A stretch of DNA of 64,000 nucleotides from contig JBIKIN010000011.1 of NCBI GenBank assembly GCA_044361595.1, forward strand, positions 1 through 64,000, in the 5' to 3' direction. Under the pieces are notes generated by a model that was given only the letters and a program-made list of their open reading frames with translations, did not search any database and was not told the origin of the DNA. Of the stretch, positions 36,431 to 44,932 are shown one piece after another. The stretch is from Pseudopedobacter sp044361595 (GTDB lineage: Bacteria; Bacteroidota; Bacteroidia; Sphingobacteriales; Sphingobacteriaceae). Every line of letters starts with the position of its first letter. Position 1 is the first letter of the stretch. The position numbers were made by a program, and so were the translations under genes.

Positions 36431-37783
36431 TCATCTGTTTTTTTTAATTGGTATCCATCTTTTAATTTGATGGCCGTAAAAAGCATAGAAAACCAAGTAT
36501 AAGTAGCATGGAATGAGCACCCAATAAGCAGTTCTTACATCATGTAAATCAGCTATATACCCATAAATAACAGGAAAAATGGCGCTGCCGCACAATGCCA
36601 TAATTAAGGTAGATGATCCCACTTTTGTAAATCTTCCTAAATTTTTTAAGGCTAATGGCCAAATGCCCGCCCAAACCAAAGAATTAGCCAGACCTAATAA
36701 AACAATAAACCAAATTGAAATATCAGTGTGATGGCCTAAAATGGTATAATTGCCATGTGTATAAATAATTAAAAAAGTAAAAATGGTCCCCAGAACAGTA
36801 CATATGCGTAAAATGTTTACTTGTGATATTAACTTCGGGATACAAATAATTCCAATAGAATAACCTATGATAGTAGCAAATAAAGTATATGAAGGAAAAA
36901 CTTTAGCTTCCATAATTTGCATATTCATAGAGGTTGCGTAACCAATAATTGTATCAATAGCTATAACCTGAGTGCCTACATGAAAAAAGATAGCCAAAAT
37001 ACCGAGTATTAAATGAGGAAAATCAAAAAGGCTTTTTTTATCTATATTTAAATTTGACACTTCTTCACTCTCCTGCTCGGTATCAATTTCTGGTAAAGGG
37101 GATAATAAAATTAAAAAACCTAATACAGTTAGTACCAATCCTAAAATACTATAGGGTAGTATAACTCGTCTAATCAATTCGTTTAAGAATTCATTTTTTT
37201 CTATAACGCTCATTAACGGCAGCTGATTAAGCATTTCGCCATCGGTTACTTTGAAAATTACAGATGCAAATAATAGCGGCGCAATTATTCCAGCTCCTTT
37301 GTTGCATATCCCCATAAAACTAATTCGTTTGGCAGCTTTTTCTACCGGTCCTAGAATAGTGATGTAAGGGTTTGCTGCGGTTTGTAATATGGCTAAACCA
37401 GAGCCAATGGTAAATAAGCCTACAAGAAAAATTTCATACGTTCTGGTAAATGCAGCTGGAATAAACATAAAAACCCCCAACGCCATTATCCATAACCCGT
37501 ACATAATACCCTTTTTAAAACCTACTGCTTTTAAAAGAAATGATGAAGGCAATGAAACTACGAAATAGGAAATATAAAAAGCAAATGCAACTAAATAAGA
37601 TTGAAAGTTTGTAAGCTCGCAGGCAATTTTAAAATAAGGAATTAAGATGGCATTTATCCAAGTAATAAATCCAAAAACAAAAAATAAACTCCCTAAAATA
37701 TAGGTAGAAATAAGTGTTTGCTTTGAAGTAAGTGAATTTACTTGAACTATATTAATTAAACTCGTATTTTGTTTCATTGCCAT
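36431..37783 (-). CDS. MFS sugar transporter, FucP/glucose-galactose type
   Basis: 450 residues with about twelve membrane helices and a charged central loop (about 230-250). FucP-subfamily cues: FVFGFITWINAILIPYFKIA in TM1, VSLPSSFLLKAVGFKKGIMYG, and ILQTAANPYITILGP in TM4/5. It should move a neutral monosaccharide or amino sugar across the inner membrane with protons. First gene on the minus strand of the PUL's right end. Two candidate operators (37828, 37927) lie within 160 bp upstream. Confidence 0.88.
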   Translation of the reverse strand: MAMKQNTSLINIVQVNSLTSKQTLISTYILGSLFFVFGFITWINAILIPYFKIACELTNFQSYLVAFAFYISYFVVSLPSSFLLKAVGFKKGIMYGLWIMALGVFMFIPAAFTRTYEIFLVGLFTIGSGLAILQTAANPYITILGPVEKAAKRISFMGICNKGAGIIAPLLFASVIFKVTDGEMLNQLPLMSVIEKNEFLNELIRRVILPYSILGLVLTVLGFLILLSPLPEIDTEQESEEVSNLNIDKKSLFDFPHLILGILAIFFHVGTQVIAIDTIIGYATSMNMQIMEAKVFPSYTLFATIIGYSIGIICIPKLISQVNILRICTVLGTIFTFLIIYTHGNYTILGHHTDISIWFIVLLGLANSLVWAGIWPLALKNLGRFTKVGSSTLIMALCGSAIFPVIYGYIADLHDVRTAYWVLIPCYLYLVFYAFYGHQIKRWIPIKKNR

Positions 37784-37827
37784 ATTTAAGCATTACTTAT
37801 GTATTTTTAGTAGATAATTCAATATCG

Positions 37828-37843
37828 TTTACGTACACGTAAA
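37828..37843. promoter_or_regulatory. Candidate LacI-family operator, site B
   Basis: TTTACGTACACGTAAA: 7-bp half-sites TTTACGT / ACGTAAA are perfectly inverted around AC. It lies 45 bp upstream of the FucP-type transporter start, in the promoter zone. Best palindrome of the three sites. Confidence 0.65.
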
Positions 37844-37926
37844 TTATCAAAAAGATATATTTTATTCAACTCTTCAAAAAAAATGTATTGTATATAGTTA
37901 TAATTGGTAATTCACATTCAAAAACG

Positions 37927-37942
37927 TGAGCGTACACGAAGA
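37927..37942. promoter_or_regulatory. Candidate LacI-family operator, site C
   Basis: TGAGCGTACACGAAGA, sharing the CGTACACG core with sites A and B. It is 99 bp from site B centre to centre, a spacing that could allow looping. Outer positions are less symmetric. Confidence 0.5.
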
Positions 37943-38314
37943 TATAAATTTTTTATTTAAACCAAATGTTTTTCTAATATTTTATAAATCAATAATACCT
38001 TAATTGCAATTTTTTAATAGCCTTTAACAAAGTTTCAATGAAATAGGTATTATATATTTAAAATAGAAAATGTAATAAACACTACGTTCTATCTAAATTC
38101 TTTAAAAAAATCTATTCATTGCCTAAAGTAAATAGATACATAATAGTTGTTTCAATATCTTGATTATCCATCAAAATTTACTCCTGCTAACCCTCGGTTA
38201 AGTGCAATCTTCTCTACTCTCAAAAAAATCCAATATTAATAAATTATTAATTTTTATACCAATTCGGTTTTTGGTATAAAAATTGTTATTTTAGCTAAAT
38301 ATTAAATATAAATC

Positions 38315-38431
38315 ATGAATAATATTAGTCAAGAAATTAAAAATTTCTCTTTATTGATTGATGAACAGTTTGATTTAGTTGACAACACAAACCAAAACTT
38401 TTGGACTTTAATACTCAACTTTTTCAATTAA
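38315..38431 (+). CDS. Possible 38-residue small protein
   Basis: ATG to TAA reading MNNISQEIKNFSLLIDEQF followed by a segment ending TLILNFFN. Codon use looks coding-like and an inverted repeat precedes it, but no family is recognised and it may be a fragment of a decayed gene. Confidence 0.25.
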   Translation: MNNISQEIKNFSLLIDEQFDLVDNTNQNFWTLILNFFN

Positions 38432-38539
38432 ATTAATCAAAAAACTGTTTCTAAAAAGCTTATCCAAAAGCTTGTAGGATTTTCTTTGTCCAAATTTTCA
38501 ATTAGCATCGCTATTATTCAGGCTAAACACCAAATCCTT

Positions 38540-38640
38540 AACTTTTAATTCTCTACTTTCAACCTTAAACTTTCTACTTTAAACTTACATCCTACAACTT
38601 TCCACTTTAAACTTTCAACCTACAACTTTAAACCCTAAAT
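38540..38640. repeat. Degenerate C/T-rich direct repeats
   Basis: Irregular repetitions of ACTTTCAACCTTAAACTTT / ACTTTAAACTT / CCTACAACTTT over about 100 bp just before rlmD. Period is loose (about 16-20 bp), with no conserved spacer, so not a CRISPR array. Similar runs are common in intergenic DNA of this phylum. Confidence 0.6.
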
Positions 38641-38663
38641 TTGCCCCATATAATTTTCAAAGA

Positions 38664-40061
38664 TTGAAAGAACAAAAAACGTTAACGGCATTAACCGTAT
38701 TTGATATTGCCGAAGAAGGAAAAGGAGTTGCCCGGGCAGAAGATTTAGTGGTCTTTATAGAAAAAGCAATCCCAGGTGATGTAGTAGATGCAACCATCTA
38801 TAAAAAGAAAAAGAATTTTGCCCAAGCTAAAATCTCTCAATTAATTAGTTCATCTCCAGATCGTGTAGCTGCTTTTTGCGAACATTTTGGTGTTTGTGGT
38901 GGCTGTAAGTGGCAACACATGACCTATGCGGCTCAACTCAAATACAAACAAAAATCGGTTTTAGATGCCTTGCAACGCTTAGCAGGTTTGGAAGTGAGCC
39001 ATGCCGAAGAAATTTTACCTTCTGCACAAGACAGATACTACCGCAATAAACTAGAATATACTTTCTCTAATAAACGCTGGCTAACAGATTTAGACGGAGA
39101 AATTAACGATGATAAAGACATGAATGCCCTTGGCTTCCATGTTCCACTACGTTTTGATAAGATATTAGAGATAAACCATTGCTACCTACAGGCCGATCCC
39201 TCTAACGAGCTTAGAAATTCCATTGCAGAATTTGCCAAAGCTAAAGGCATCTCTTTTTACGATTTACGAGCTCATGAAGGCGCCTTACGTAACCTGGTTA
39301 TTCGTACATCTTCTACTGGCGAATTGATGGTTATAGTGATTTTTGCCTATCCAGAAGAAAGACAAGTAGATTTGGTAATGGATTTTGTGAAAAACAAATT
39401 CCCGCAAATCACCTCTTTGCTGTACATCATCAATCAAAAAAAGAACGACACTTTTTCAGATCAAGAAGTGTTGCTTTACTTTGGGCGTGAATTTATTTAC
39501 GAAGAAATGGAAGGACTAAAATTTCGAATTGGTCCTAAATCTTTTTACCAAACCAATTCTATTCAAGCTTACGAATTGTATAAAATCACCCGAGATTTCA
39601 CAGATTTAAAAGGTACTGAGTTAGTTTACGATTTATACACCGGAACAGGAACTATTGCCAATTTTGTGGCTAAAAAAGCTAAAAAAGTAGTAGGTGTAGA
39701 ATATGTTCCTGATGCTATTGAAGATGCCAAAATAAACTCACAAATCAATAACATCCACAATACGGTTTTTTATGCTGGCGATATGAAAGATGTTTTAAAC
39801 AACGATTTCATTAACCAAAACGGTAAGCCAGACGTGATCATAACCGATCCGCCACGAGCAGGTATGCACCCCGATGTGGTAGAGCGATTAATGGAAATAG
39901 AAGCATCAAAAATTGTTTATGTTAGCTGTAATGCGGCTACTCAGGCTCGCGATTTAATTCGCTTAAAAGAAAAATACGATGTTGTACGCATTAAACCTGT
40001 TGATATGTTTCCGCATACACAACACGTAGAAAATGTGGTTTTATTAAAATTAAAAGCATGA
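38664..40061 (+). CDS. rlmD: 23S rRNA (uracil-5-)-methyltransferase, RlmD/RumA family
   Basis: 465 residues, TTG start (no closer ATG gives the full TRAM domain). TRAM domain (residues about 10-65; EEGKGVARAEDLVVFIEKAI), an iron-sulfur motif CEHFGVCGGCKWQH, SAM-binding YDLYTGTGTIANFVAKKAKK, TDPPRAGMHP, and catalytic Cys in VYVSCNAATQARDL. It methylates a uridine of 23S rRNA to m5U (position 1939 or a related site such as 747, which cannot be told apart here). The stop overlaps the next gene by 4 bp. Confidence 0.9.
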   Translation: MKEQKTLTALTVFDIAEEGKGVARAEDLVVFIEKAIPGDVVDATIYKKKKNFAQAKISQLISSSPDRVAAFCEHFGVCGGCKWQHMTYAAQLKYKQKSVLDALQRLAGLEVSHAEEILPSAQDRYYRNKLEYTFSNKRWLTDLDGEINDDKDMNALGFHVPLRFDKILEINHCYLQADPSNELRNSIAEFAKAKGISFYDLRAHEGALRNLVIRTSSTGELMVIVIFAYPEERQVDLVMDFVKNKFPQITSLLYIINQKKNDTFSDQEVLLYFGREFIYEEMEGLKFRIGPKSFYQTNSIQAYELYKITRDFTDLKGTELVYDLYTGTGTIANFVAKKAKKVVGVEYVPDAIEDAKINSQINNIHNTVFYAGDMKDVLNNDFINQNGKPDVIITDPPRAGMHPDVVERLMEIEASKIVYVSCNAATQARDLIRLKEKYDVVRIKPVDMFPHTQHVENVVLLKLKA

Positions 40062-40444
40062 ATCCAGAAGAATTATTAGGACAAAACGAAGGGCAGCAAC
40101 CGCAAGAAAGCCCCTTAATTAGTCTAAAAAAAGATTTAGAATTTTACAAAGATACTTTACGAGAGGTGGCCATAGAAATTATGGTCGAAGGGCTTTCAAC
40201 CTATCCTATTTTTATCGCACATCAACATGAGGTGGCTCTTGGTGAGGTAATTATCAATCACACGGAGTTAGGGACCAGCTGGACTATTCAAGCTTCTACG
40301 TTAGAAGAGTTTCAAGAAAAAGGAATTATCCAATCTAATAAAAAAGACTCCTTTTTACAAAGCTATAAACCAGCCGATGATTTTATGTGCGTGTTTGTAG
40401 TGGTTCCAGAAGGAGCAAATTTTGTATATTATCCTTATAAATAA
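40058..40444 (+). CDS. Conserved hypothetical protein downstream of rlmD
   Basis: 128 residues, acidic, no signal or membrane segment. N-terminal low-complexity segment, then an alpha/beta region (KDLEFYKDTLREVAIEIMVE; ALGEVIINHTELGTSWTIQA). The ATGA overlap with rlmD implies coupled translation. Not recognised; a ribosome-linked role is only a guess from the neighbour. Confidence 0.65.
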   Translation: MNPEELLGQNEGQQPQESPLISLKKDLEFYKDTLREVAIEIMVEGLSTYPIFIAHQHEVALGEVIINHTELGTSWTIQASTLEEFQEKGIIQSNKKDSFLQSYKPADDFMCVFVVVPEGANFVYYPYK

Positions 40445-40897
40445 CATTTAGGCGTTTCCCCGAAGAAAAATCGGGGTCGGGCTGTACATTATAATTTTTT
40501 TGGATGTCATCCTGAGCGGAGTCGAAGGACAGCAAAAAAAAACTGCCATTTCTCCGAAGGTTCAAAGAACTCCTTTGGAGAGTCCTTTAGACAATCCCTA
40601 ACGCAAAAGTTAGATGGCTCTGCATTTCGTCATGCTGTAAGATAACTAGCGGTTTAGCATCTTGCCACATCAGTTTTTAATTGCTAGTAAGATCCTGAAA
40701 CGAGTTCAGGATGACCTGCTTTATGGGTTTACGGTTTGTTTGTCCTGCTGTTAGCCAGCTGGCTAATCAGCATCTTATTCTATGAGTTTTTAATTGATGG
40801 TAAGATCCTGATCAGCTTCGTAGCTAAAAAAACTCACCCATTTCCAAAATCCAAAAAATAAATTATGTTTGTTTATCAAAAACGATAAGCTAAAAAC
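40445..40897. other. Repeat-rich intergenic region
   Basis: No gene. Contains a hairpin-forming CCCCGA...TCGGGG near 40457-40478, the dispersed repeat GTCATCCTGAGCGGAGTCGA at 40506, its inverted end TCAGGATGAC at 40706-40715, and a direct repeat pair (GCATCTT...TTTTTAATTG.T.GTAAGATCCTGA) at about 40659-40698 and 40771-40811. Confidence 0.65.
40506..40715. repeat. Dispersed intergenic repeat bounded by GTCATCCTGA / TCAGGATGAC
   Basis: The left end matches GTCATCCTGAGCGGAGYCGA, which recurs at 49697-49720 with one change; the right end is its inverse. Such elements are scattered in many Bacteroidota genomes. Confidence 0.6.
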
Positions 40898-41485
40898 ATG
40901 AATTCTATACTTAACAAAAACCTATTCTTTGTAAAAGAACACCGCGGTATTTTCAAAGCCTCTAACAGCTACGATATTTTCGACCCAAACAGCCAAGAAA
41001 TGGTATTGATTTGCCGAGAGCAAAATTTAGGTTTCTTTAGTAAAATGCTTCGCTTTACAGATTATAAGCGTATGACGCCATTTGATATAGAAATAACTAC
41101 TCCAAATGGCGAAAGCATTTTAAGGGTAAAAAGAGGAATCTCTATTTTTGTATCTACTGTAGAAGTGTTTGATGAAAAAGAACAATTAATAGGAAAGTTT
41201 AAACAACAATTTTTCTCATTGGGTGGCAAGTTTAATGTATTAGATGTAGACGATCGTGTTGTTTGTACTTTAAAGGGAAAATGGACCAGCTGGGATTTTA
41301 AATTTACGCAAGACAACCAAGAATTGGCTCATGTTAGCAAAAAATGGGCAGGTATTGGTCGCGAATTATTTACCAGTGCAGATAATTATATGCTTAAAAT
41401 TAACGAAACTGTTCCAGAAAATGACCCTAGGAGGACCTTAATACTTGCAGCAGTAATGTGTATAGATATGGTTTTAAAAGAATGA
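40898..41485 (+). CDS. LURP-one-related / phospholipid scramblase-like protein
   Basis: 195 residues, no signal peptide. Tubby-like 12-strand barrel pattern: NKNLFFVKEHRGIFKASNSY, then LICREQNLGFFSKMLRF, GESILRVKRGI, FVSTVEVFDEKEQLIGKFKQ, and a final hydrophobic helix (RTLILAAVMCIDMVLKE). Eukaryotic relatives are scramblases and LOR proteins; the bacterial role is unknown, probably membrane-associated. Stands alone, convergent to obgE. Confidence 0.7.
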   Translation: MNSILNKNLFFVKEHRGIFKASNSYDIFDPNSQEMVLICREQNLGFFSKMLRFTDYKRMTPFDIEITTPNGESILRVKRGISIFVSTVEVFDEKEQLIGKFKQQFFSLGGKFNVLDVDDRVVCTLKGKWTSWDFKFTQDNQELAHVSKKWAGIGRELFTSADNYMLKINETVPENDPRRTLILAAVMCIDMVLKE

Positions 41486-41508
41486 TAGCTTACCAAAACC
41501 TTAAACCT

Positions 41509-41530
41509 CGGTCTGCGTCCTCACAGACCG
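41509..41530. repeat. Small inverted repeat CGGTCTG/CAGACCG between convergent genes
   Basis: 7-bp stem with an 8-base loop between the scramblase-like gene (+) and obgE (-). No T-run on either side, so a poor terminator; it resembles a dispersed intergenic repeat. Confidence 0.45.
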
Positions 41531-41566
41531 AAACTAATTTATAATTCAAATAGAATAATCAAAAAA

Positions 41567-42565
41567 CTAAGCGTTTATCGCTTTCCACAGTAAATCCTTC
41601 AACTCTATTAGATTTTTGTTAGCCAAAGAAGAAATAAAAATAGAAGGAATGTCTTTGGGTAATTGTGCTTGCATTTCTTTTTGCAACTCGGCGTCTAACA
41701 AGTCTAATTTGGTAATGGCAATAACTTTGGGTTTTTGTAAAAGCTCAGGATTATAGGCGGTAAGTTCTGAAAGTAGAATATCATACTCTTCTTTAATGGT
41801 TCTAGATGTATCTGCAGGAACCATAAACAATAAAACGGCATTACGCTCAATATGTCTTAAGAATCTAAATCCTAAACCTTTCCCTTCCGATGCTCCTTCA
41901 ATAATACCAGGTATATCGGCCATAATGAAAGATTGATGACCACGGTAAGAAACTATACCTAGGTTTGGTACTATGGTTGTAAAAGGATAATCGCCAATTT
42001 CTGGCTTAGCGGCTGTAATTACAGATAGCAATGTTGATTTACCAGCATTTGGAAAACCTACTAAACCTACATCGGCCAATACTTTTAATTCTAAAACTCG
42101 CCAAGCTTCTTTACCTGGCAAGCCAGGCTGAGCGTAACGTGGTGTTTGGTGTGTAGGAGATTTAAAATGTGCATTTCCTAATCCTCCTTTTCCACCTTCT
42201 AATAATATTTTTTCTTGTCCGTCTTCGGTAATCTCGAATAAAATTTCGCCAGTTTCTGGATCCTTAGCAATGGTACCCAATGGAACTTCTAAAATTTCGT
42301 CTCTACCCATCTTCCCAGATTTATTGGTAGCACCACCTGCTCCTCCTTCGCCTGCAAAAACGTGTTTTCTAAATTTAAGGTGTAGCAATGTCCATAACTG
42401 AGCATTACCACGTACAATTACATGTCCGCCACGGGCTCCATCTCCACCGGCAGGACCGCCCATACTAGTCTTTTTATCACGGTGTAAATAGGCCGAACCC
42501 GGACCACCATGACCCGATTTACAGGAAATTTTAACGTAATCAACAAAATTTGTTCCTTGAGACAT
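41567..42565 (-). CDS. obgE: GTPase ObgE/CgtA
   Basis: 332 residues. N-terminal Gly-rich Obg fold (about 1-158; GGPGSAYLHRDK, GGPAGGDGARGG), then a G domain: G1 GFPNAGKSTL, G2/G3 TTIVPNLG and DIPGIIEGASEGKGLG, G4 TKLD. Essential ribosome-associated GTPase in large-subunit assembly and stress response. It lacks the C-terminal extension of longer Obg proteins, as is usual in this phylum. Follows adk on the same strand but behind a terminator. Confidence 0.95.
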   Translation of the reverse strand: MSQGTNFVDYVKISCKSGHGGPGSAYLHRDKKTSMGGPAGGDGARGGHVIVRGNAQLWTLLHLKFRKHVFAGEGGAGGATNKSGKMGRDEILEVPLGTIAKDPETGEILFEITEDGQEKILLEGGKGGLGNAHFKSPTHQTPRYAQPGLPGKEAWRVLELKVLADVGLVGFPNAGKSTLLSVITAAKPEIGDYPFTTIVPNLGIVSYRGHQSFIMADIPGIIEGASEGKGLGFRFLRHIERNAVLLFMVPADTSRTIKEEYDILLSELTAYNPELLQKPKVIAITKLDLLDAELQKEMQAQLPKDIPSIFISSLANKNLIELKDLLWKAINA

Positions 42566-42604
42566 AAGCTTTGGTCGCTTTACCTAAATAGTAAAAACGT
42601 TATA

Positions 42605-42643
42605 TTAAAAAATTAAAAAGGATACTGAAAGCATCAGTATCCT
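42605..42643 (-). terminator. Terminator between adk and obgE
   Basis: AGGATACTGA, loop, TCAGTATCCT, followed in the minus-strand sense by TTTTTAATTTTT. Ends the adk transcript; obgE starts 40 bp later. Confidence 0.8.
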
Positions 42644-42668
42644 CAAAATATGATATAAAAAACTATAA

Positions 42669-43241
42669 TTAAAGCTGAGTTACAACCTTAACAATGTTTT
42701 CGAAAATTTCAGAAATTGAACCAATACCAATTACCGCATAAAACTTATTTTGTGCTTTGTAAAAATTAGCAACTGGAGCAGTTTTTGAAGTGTATTCTTG
42801 AACTCTTTTTTTGATAATCTGTGGATTTTGATCATCAGGTCTACCTGAGTCTTTCCCTCTCATTAATAGCCTTTTTTCTAGCTCAACCTCACTTACTTCT
42901 AGGGCAATCATACCAGAAATGGCTTCATTTTTAGATTCCAATAATTGATCTAATGCTTCAGCTTGTGCTACTGTTCTTGGGAAACCATCAAAAATAAAAC
43001 CTTTAGCGTCTAAATTCTGATCTAACTTATTAGATATCATTCCAATAACTACTTCATCGGGCACTAAAACACCTTGATCCATCAGTTTTTTAGCTTCTAA
43101 TCCAAGCGGAGTACCATTGGTAATTTCTCCTCTTAAAATATCGCCTGTTGATAAGTGAATTAAACCAAATTTTTCTATTAAGTTTTGTGATTGAGTGCCT
43201 TTACCGGCACCCGGAGGGCCAAAGAGAACAATATTTAGCAT
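42669..43241 (-). CDS. adk: Adenylate kinase
   Basis: 190 residues, short-LID type. P-loop GPPGAGKGTQ (about 7-16), NMP-binding LSTGDILRGE (about 31-40), GFIFDGFPRTVAQAEAL (about 82-98), and the LID RGKDSGRPDD without zinc Cys residues. Converts ATP + AMP to 2 ADP in the cytoplasm. Stands between the tRNA-Arg terminator and obgE. Confidence 0.95.
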   Translation of the reverse strand: MLNIVLFGPPGAGKGTQSQNLIEKFGLIHLSTGDILRGEITNGTPLGLEAKKLMDQGVLVPDEVVIGMISNKLDQNLDAKGFIFDGFPRTVAQAEALDQLLESKNEAISGMIALEVSEVELEKRLLMRGKDSGRPDDQNPQIIKKRVQEYTSKTAPVANFYKAQNKFYAVIGIGSISEIFENIVKVVTQL

Positions 43242-43248
43242 ATTTGTT

Positions 43249-43292
43249 TTTAAAATTTAAAAAGCCTTTTTGCTTGCCGGCAAAAAGGCTTT
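43249..43292 (-). terminator. Terminator of tRNA-Arg
   Basis: AAAGCCTTTTTGC, 6-base loop, GCAAAAAGGCTTT: a 13-bp perfect stem just after the tRNA on the minus strand, with a T-rich exit. Confidence 0.75.
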
Positions 43293-43307
43293 ACCTTAAA
43301 TTGTTTG

Positions 43308-43381
43308 TGAACCTGAAGGGATTCGAACCCCTAACCTCCTGATCCGTAGTCAAGTGCTCTATCCAGTTGAGCCACAGGTCC
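43308..43381 (-). tRNA. tRNA-Arg(ACG)
   Basis: Minus-strand cloverleaf: acceptor GGACCTG pairs with CAGGTTC; D-arm GCTC..GAGC; anticodon stem CTTGA/TCAGG with loop CTACGGA, anticodon ACG; T-arm GGTTCGAATCC; discriminator A. CCA is not encoded. 74 nt including the discriminator. Followed by a terminator. Confidence 0.95.
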
Positions 43382-43503
43382 ATTTATAAAATTCAAATTT
43401 TTGGGTGTACCCAAATCTTTAAATCGGATTGCAAAAATAGGCATTCCACTTTGTATTGCAAAATATTTTGTAAAAATGAAGTTAATAAGCTTTAAATCAG
43501 CAC

Positions 43504-44931
43504 CTATTTAACCCAAATAACAGAATTATAGTCGTTAAACTCGTTAGGTTCAAATAAACTATTAGTAGGATCTTTCACCCATTTACCATCCACTATCAAC
43601 TTATATAAATGCTTTCCGGGCTTCAAATAAACATCTATTCTCCAGCAATCATCTATTTTAACCATACTATAACCATACTCATCCCATTGATTAAAATCAC
43701 CAGAAATAAACACATTTTTAGCATTAGGAAAATCTTTAATACAAAAACTAGTATTTGGCTCTACTGCTTTAAAAGAGTTAACAATATCCCCATCCATTGC
43801 AGTATGTGGGTTTTTAGTATCTAATATCCAATTTCCATCTACAATAAATTTATATTGATAATTTCCCTTAGCCAAGTTCAAAGTTGTTTTCCAAAACTCA
43901 AATTCAGGAATAAGTGCATCTGTATTTGGTTTCCAATTGTTAAATGTACCTGCAACATTCACTTTTTTAGCGTTTGCCGCACTAATCTTAAAATCTACCT
44001 GATTACCAATATAAATTACCGAATTATACGTCCCTTCTTGATTAGGCACTTTCATAGCATTTGAAGGATCTGTTACCCAATCCTGATCTAAGATGAATTT
44101 ATACTCATTTCGGCCTTCTTTTAAATACATTGGAAGTCGCCAGCCAGTATTGTTTTTTTTCATGGATAACATTTGCTTATCCCAGTTATTAAAATCTCCA
44201 CTAAGGATTATATTGCTCTTATCTACGTATCCATTTAAAACAAACTCGGTATTATATTTAAAGTATATTGAATTAAAGCCATCATGTCCGTCTGGTTTTT
44301 TATTCAAATTATACTGATCGTTTAGCCAAAAACCATCAACTATAAATTTATATAGATGCATGCCTGCGTCTAGTTTTATAGTAAACTCCCAGCCGGACAA
44401 AGTTTTGGTCATGATATACTCGCTTACACTCCAATTATTGAATGAGCCAGCAAGGACAACTTTTTTAGCACCCTCATGTGCAGGCAAAGTAAATTTTGTT
44501 AAACCATTTTCGAGTTCTTTAACAGTAACTGTAGTAAAATGATTGACTCCAAACTCAGCATCGGTATCATAACCATAATTGATCCCATTATTAAAAATAT
44601 CATGAAGAATACTTTTAAAGTTATTCTCATTAAGCTGAGTTAAAAAGTTTAAAGACCTTTTGAATTGTAAGAAATTTTGATCAGACTTTTTCATCATCCA
44701 ACCATCTATTGTTAGCTTTCTAAACTTGGTATTTCTAATGTCTTTACTTGATAGGTTATTGATTTTAGCTATTTGTAACAAGCTATCAATGCTCTTATTG
44801 CTTTTTCGTAAATCTATATTTAGATGCATAAATTCATCCTCAATAAAAAAATCGTGACTTTTATCCTGTCCTATAAGAAGGAAGGGGAAAAAGACAAAGA
44901 GGATAAATATTGTTTTACGGAAAATAACCAT
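43504..44931 (-). CDS. Exported protein with four tandem glycogen-binding-like (CBM48/E-set) domains
   Basis: 475 residues, signal peptide (about 1-21). A helical N-terminal part (about 30-145) is followed by four E-set units of ~80 residues. Each has an AGSFNNW-type strand (SGDFNNW, AGTFNNW, SGDFNQW in units 2-4), a Trp-containing middle and a YKFIVDG(D/K/F)W strand followed by a P/N-rich turn. This matches the AMPK/isoamylase N-terminal glycogen-binding fold. No catalytic domain is present. The stop of the protease-like gene upstream is 1 bp away, so they are one operon. Role unknown, perhaps alpha-glucan or cell-surface binding. Confidence 0.75.
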   Translation of the reverse strand: MVIFRKTIFILFVFFPFLLIGQDKSHDFFIEDEFMHLNIDLRKSNKSIDSLLQIAKINNLSSKDIRNTKFRKLTIDGWMMKKSDQNFLQFKRSLNFLTQLNENNFKSILHDIFNNGINYGYDTDAEFGVNHFTTVTVKELENGLTKFTLPAHEGAKKVVLAGSFNNWSVSEYIMTKTLSGWEFTIKLDAGMHLYKFIVDGFWLNDQYNLNKKPDGHDGFNSIYFKYNTEFVLNGYVDKSNIILSGDFNNWDKQMLSMKKNNTGWRLPMYLKEGRNEYKFILDQDWVTDPSNAMKVPNQEGTYNSVIYIGNQVDFKISAANAKKVNVAGTFNNWKPNTDALIPEFEFWKTTLNLAKGNYQYKFIVDGNWILDTKNPHTAMDGDIVNSFKAVEPNTSFCIKDFPNAKNVFISGDFNQWDEYGYSMVKIDDCWRIDVYLKPGKHLYKLIVDGKWVKDPTNSLFEPNEFNDYNSVIWVK

Positions 44932-44932
44932 C

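Larger units (their letters stand above)
37784..38663. other. Long intergenic region at the PUL right boundary
   Basis: 880 bp. It holds operator candidates at 37828 and 37927, an inverted repeat TACCAA...TTGGTA near 38258-38277, a possible 38-codon ORF (38315-38431) and a C/T-rich degenerate repeat (about 38540-38640). The rest is AT-rich with nothing recognised. Confidence 0.6.

Noticed and set aside
38540..38640. C/T-rich repeats as CRISPR or a minisatellite with function
   Set aside because: Repeat units vary in length and sequence, with no conserved spacers.
40383..40565. Minus-strand ORF across the dispersed repeat
   Set aside because: It is made of repeat sequence and overlaps the end of a coding gene; codon pattern is not gene-like.
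41062..41316. Minus-strand 84-codon frame
   Set aside because: Shadow of the scramblase-like gene.
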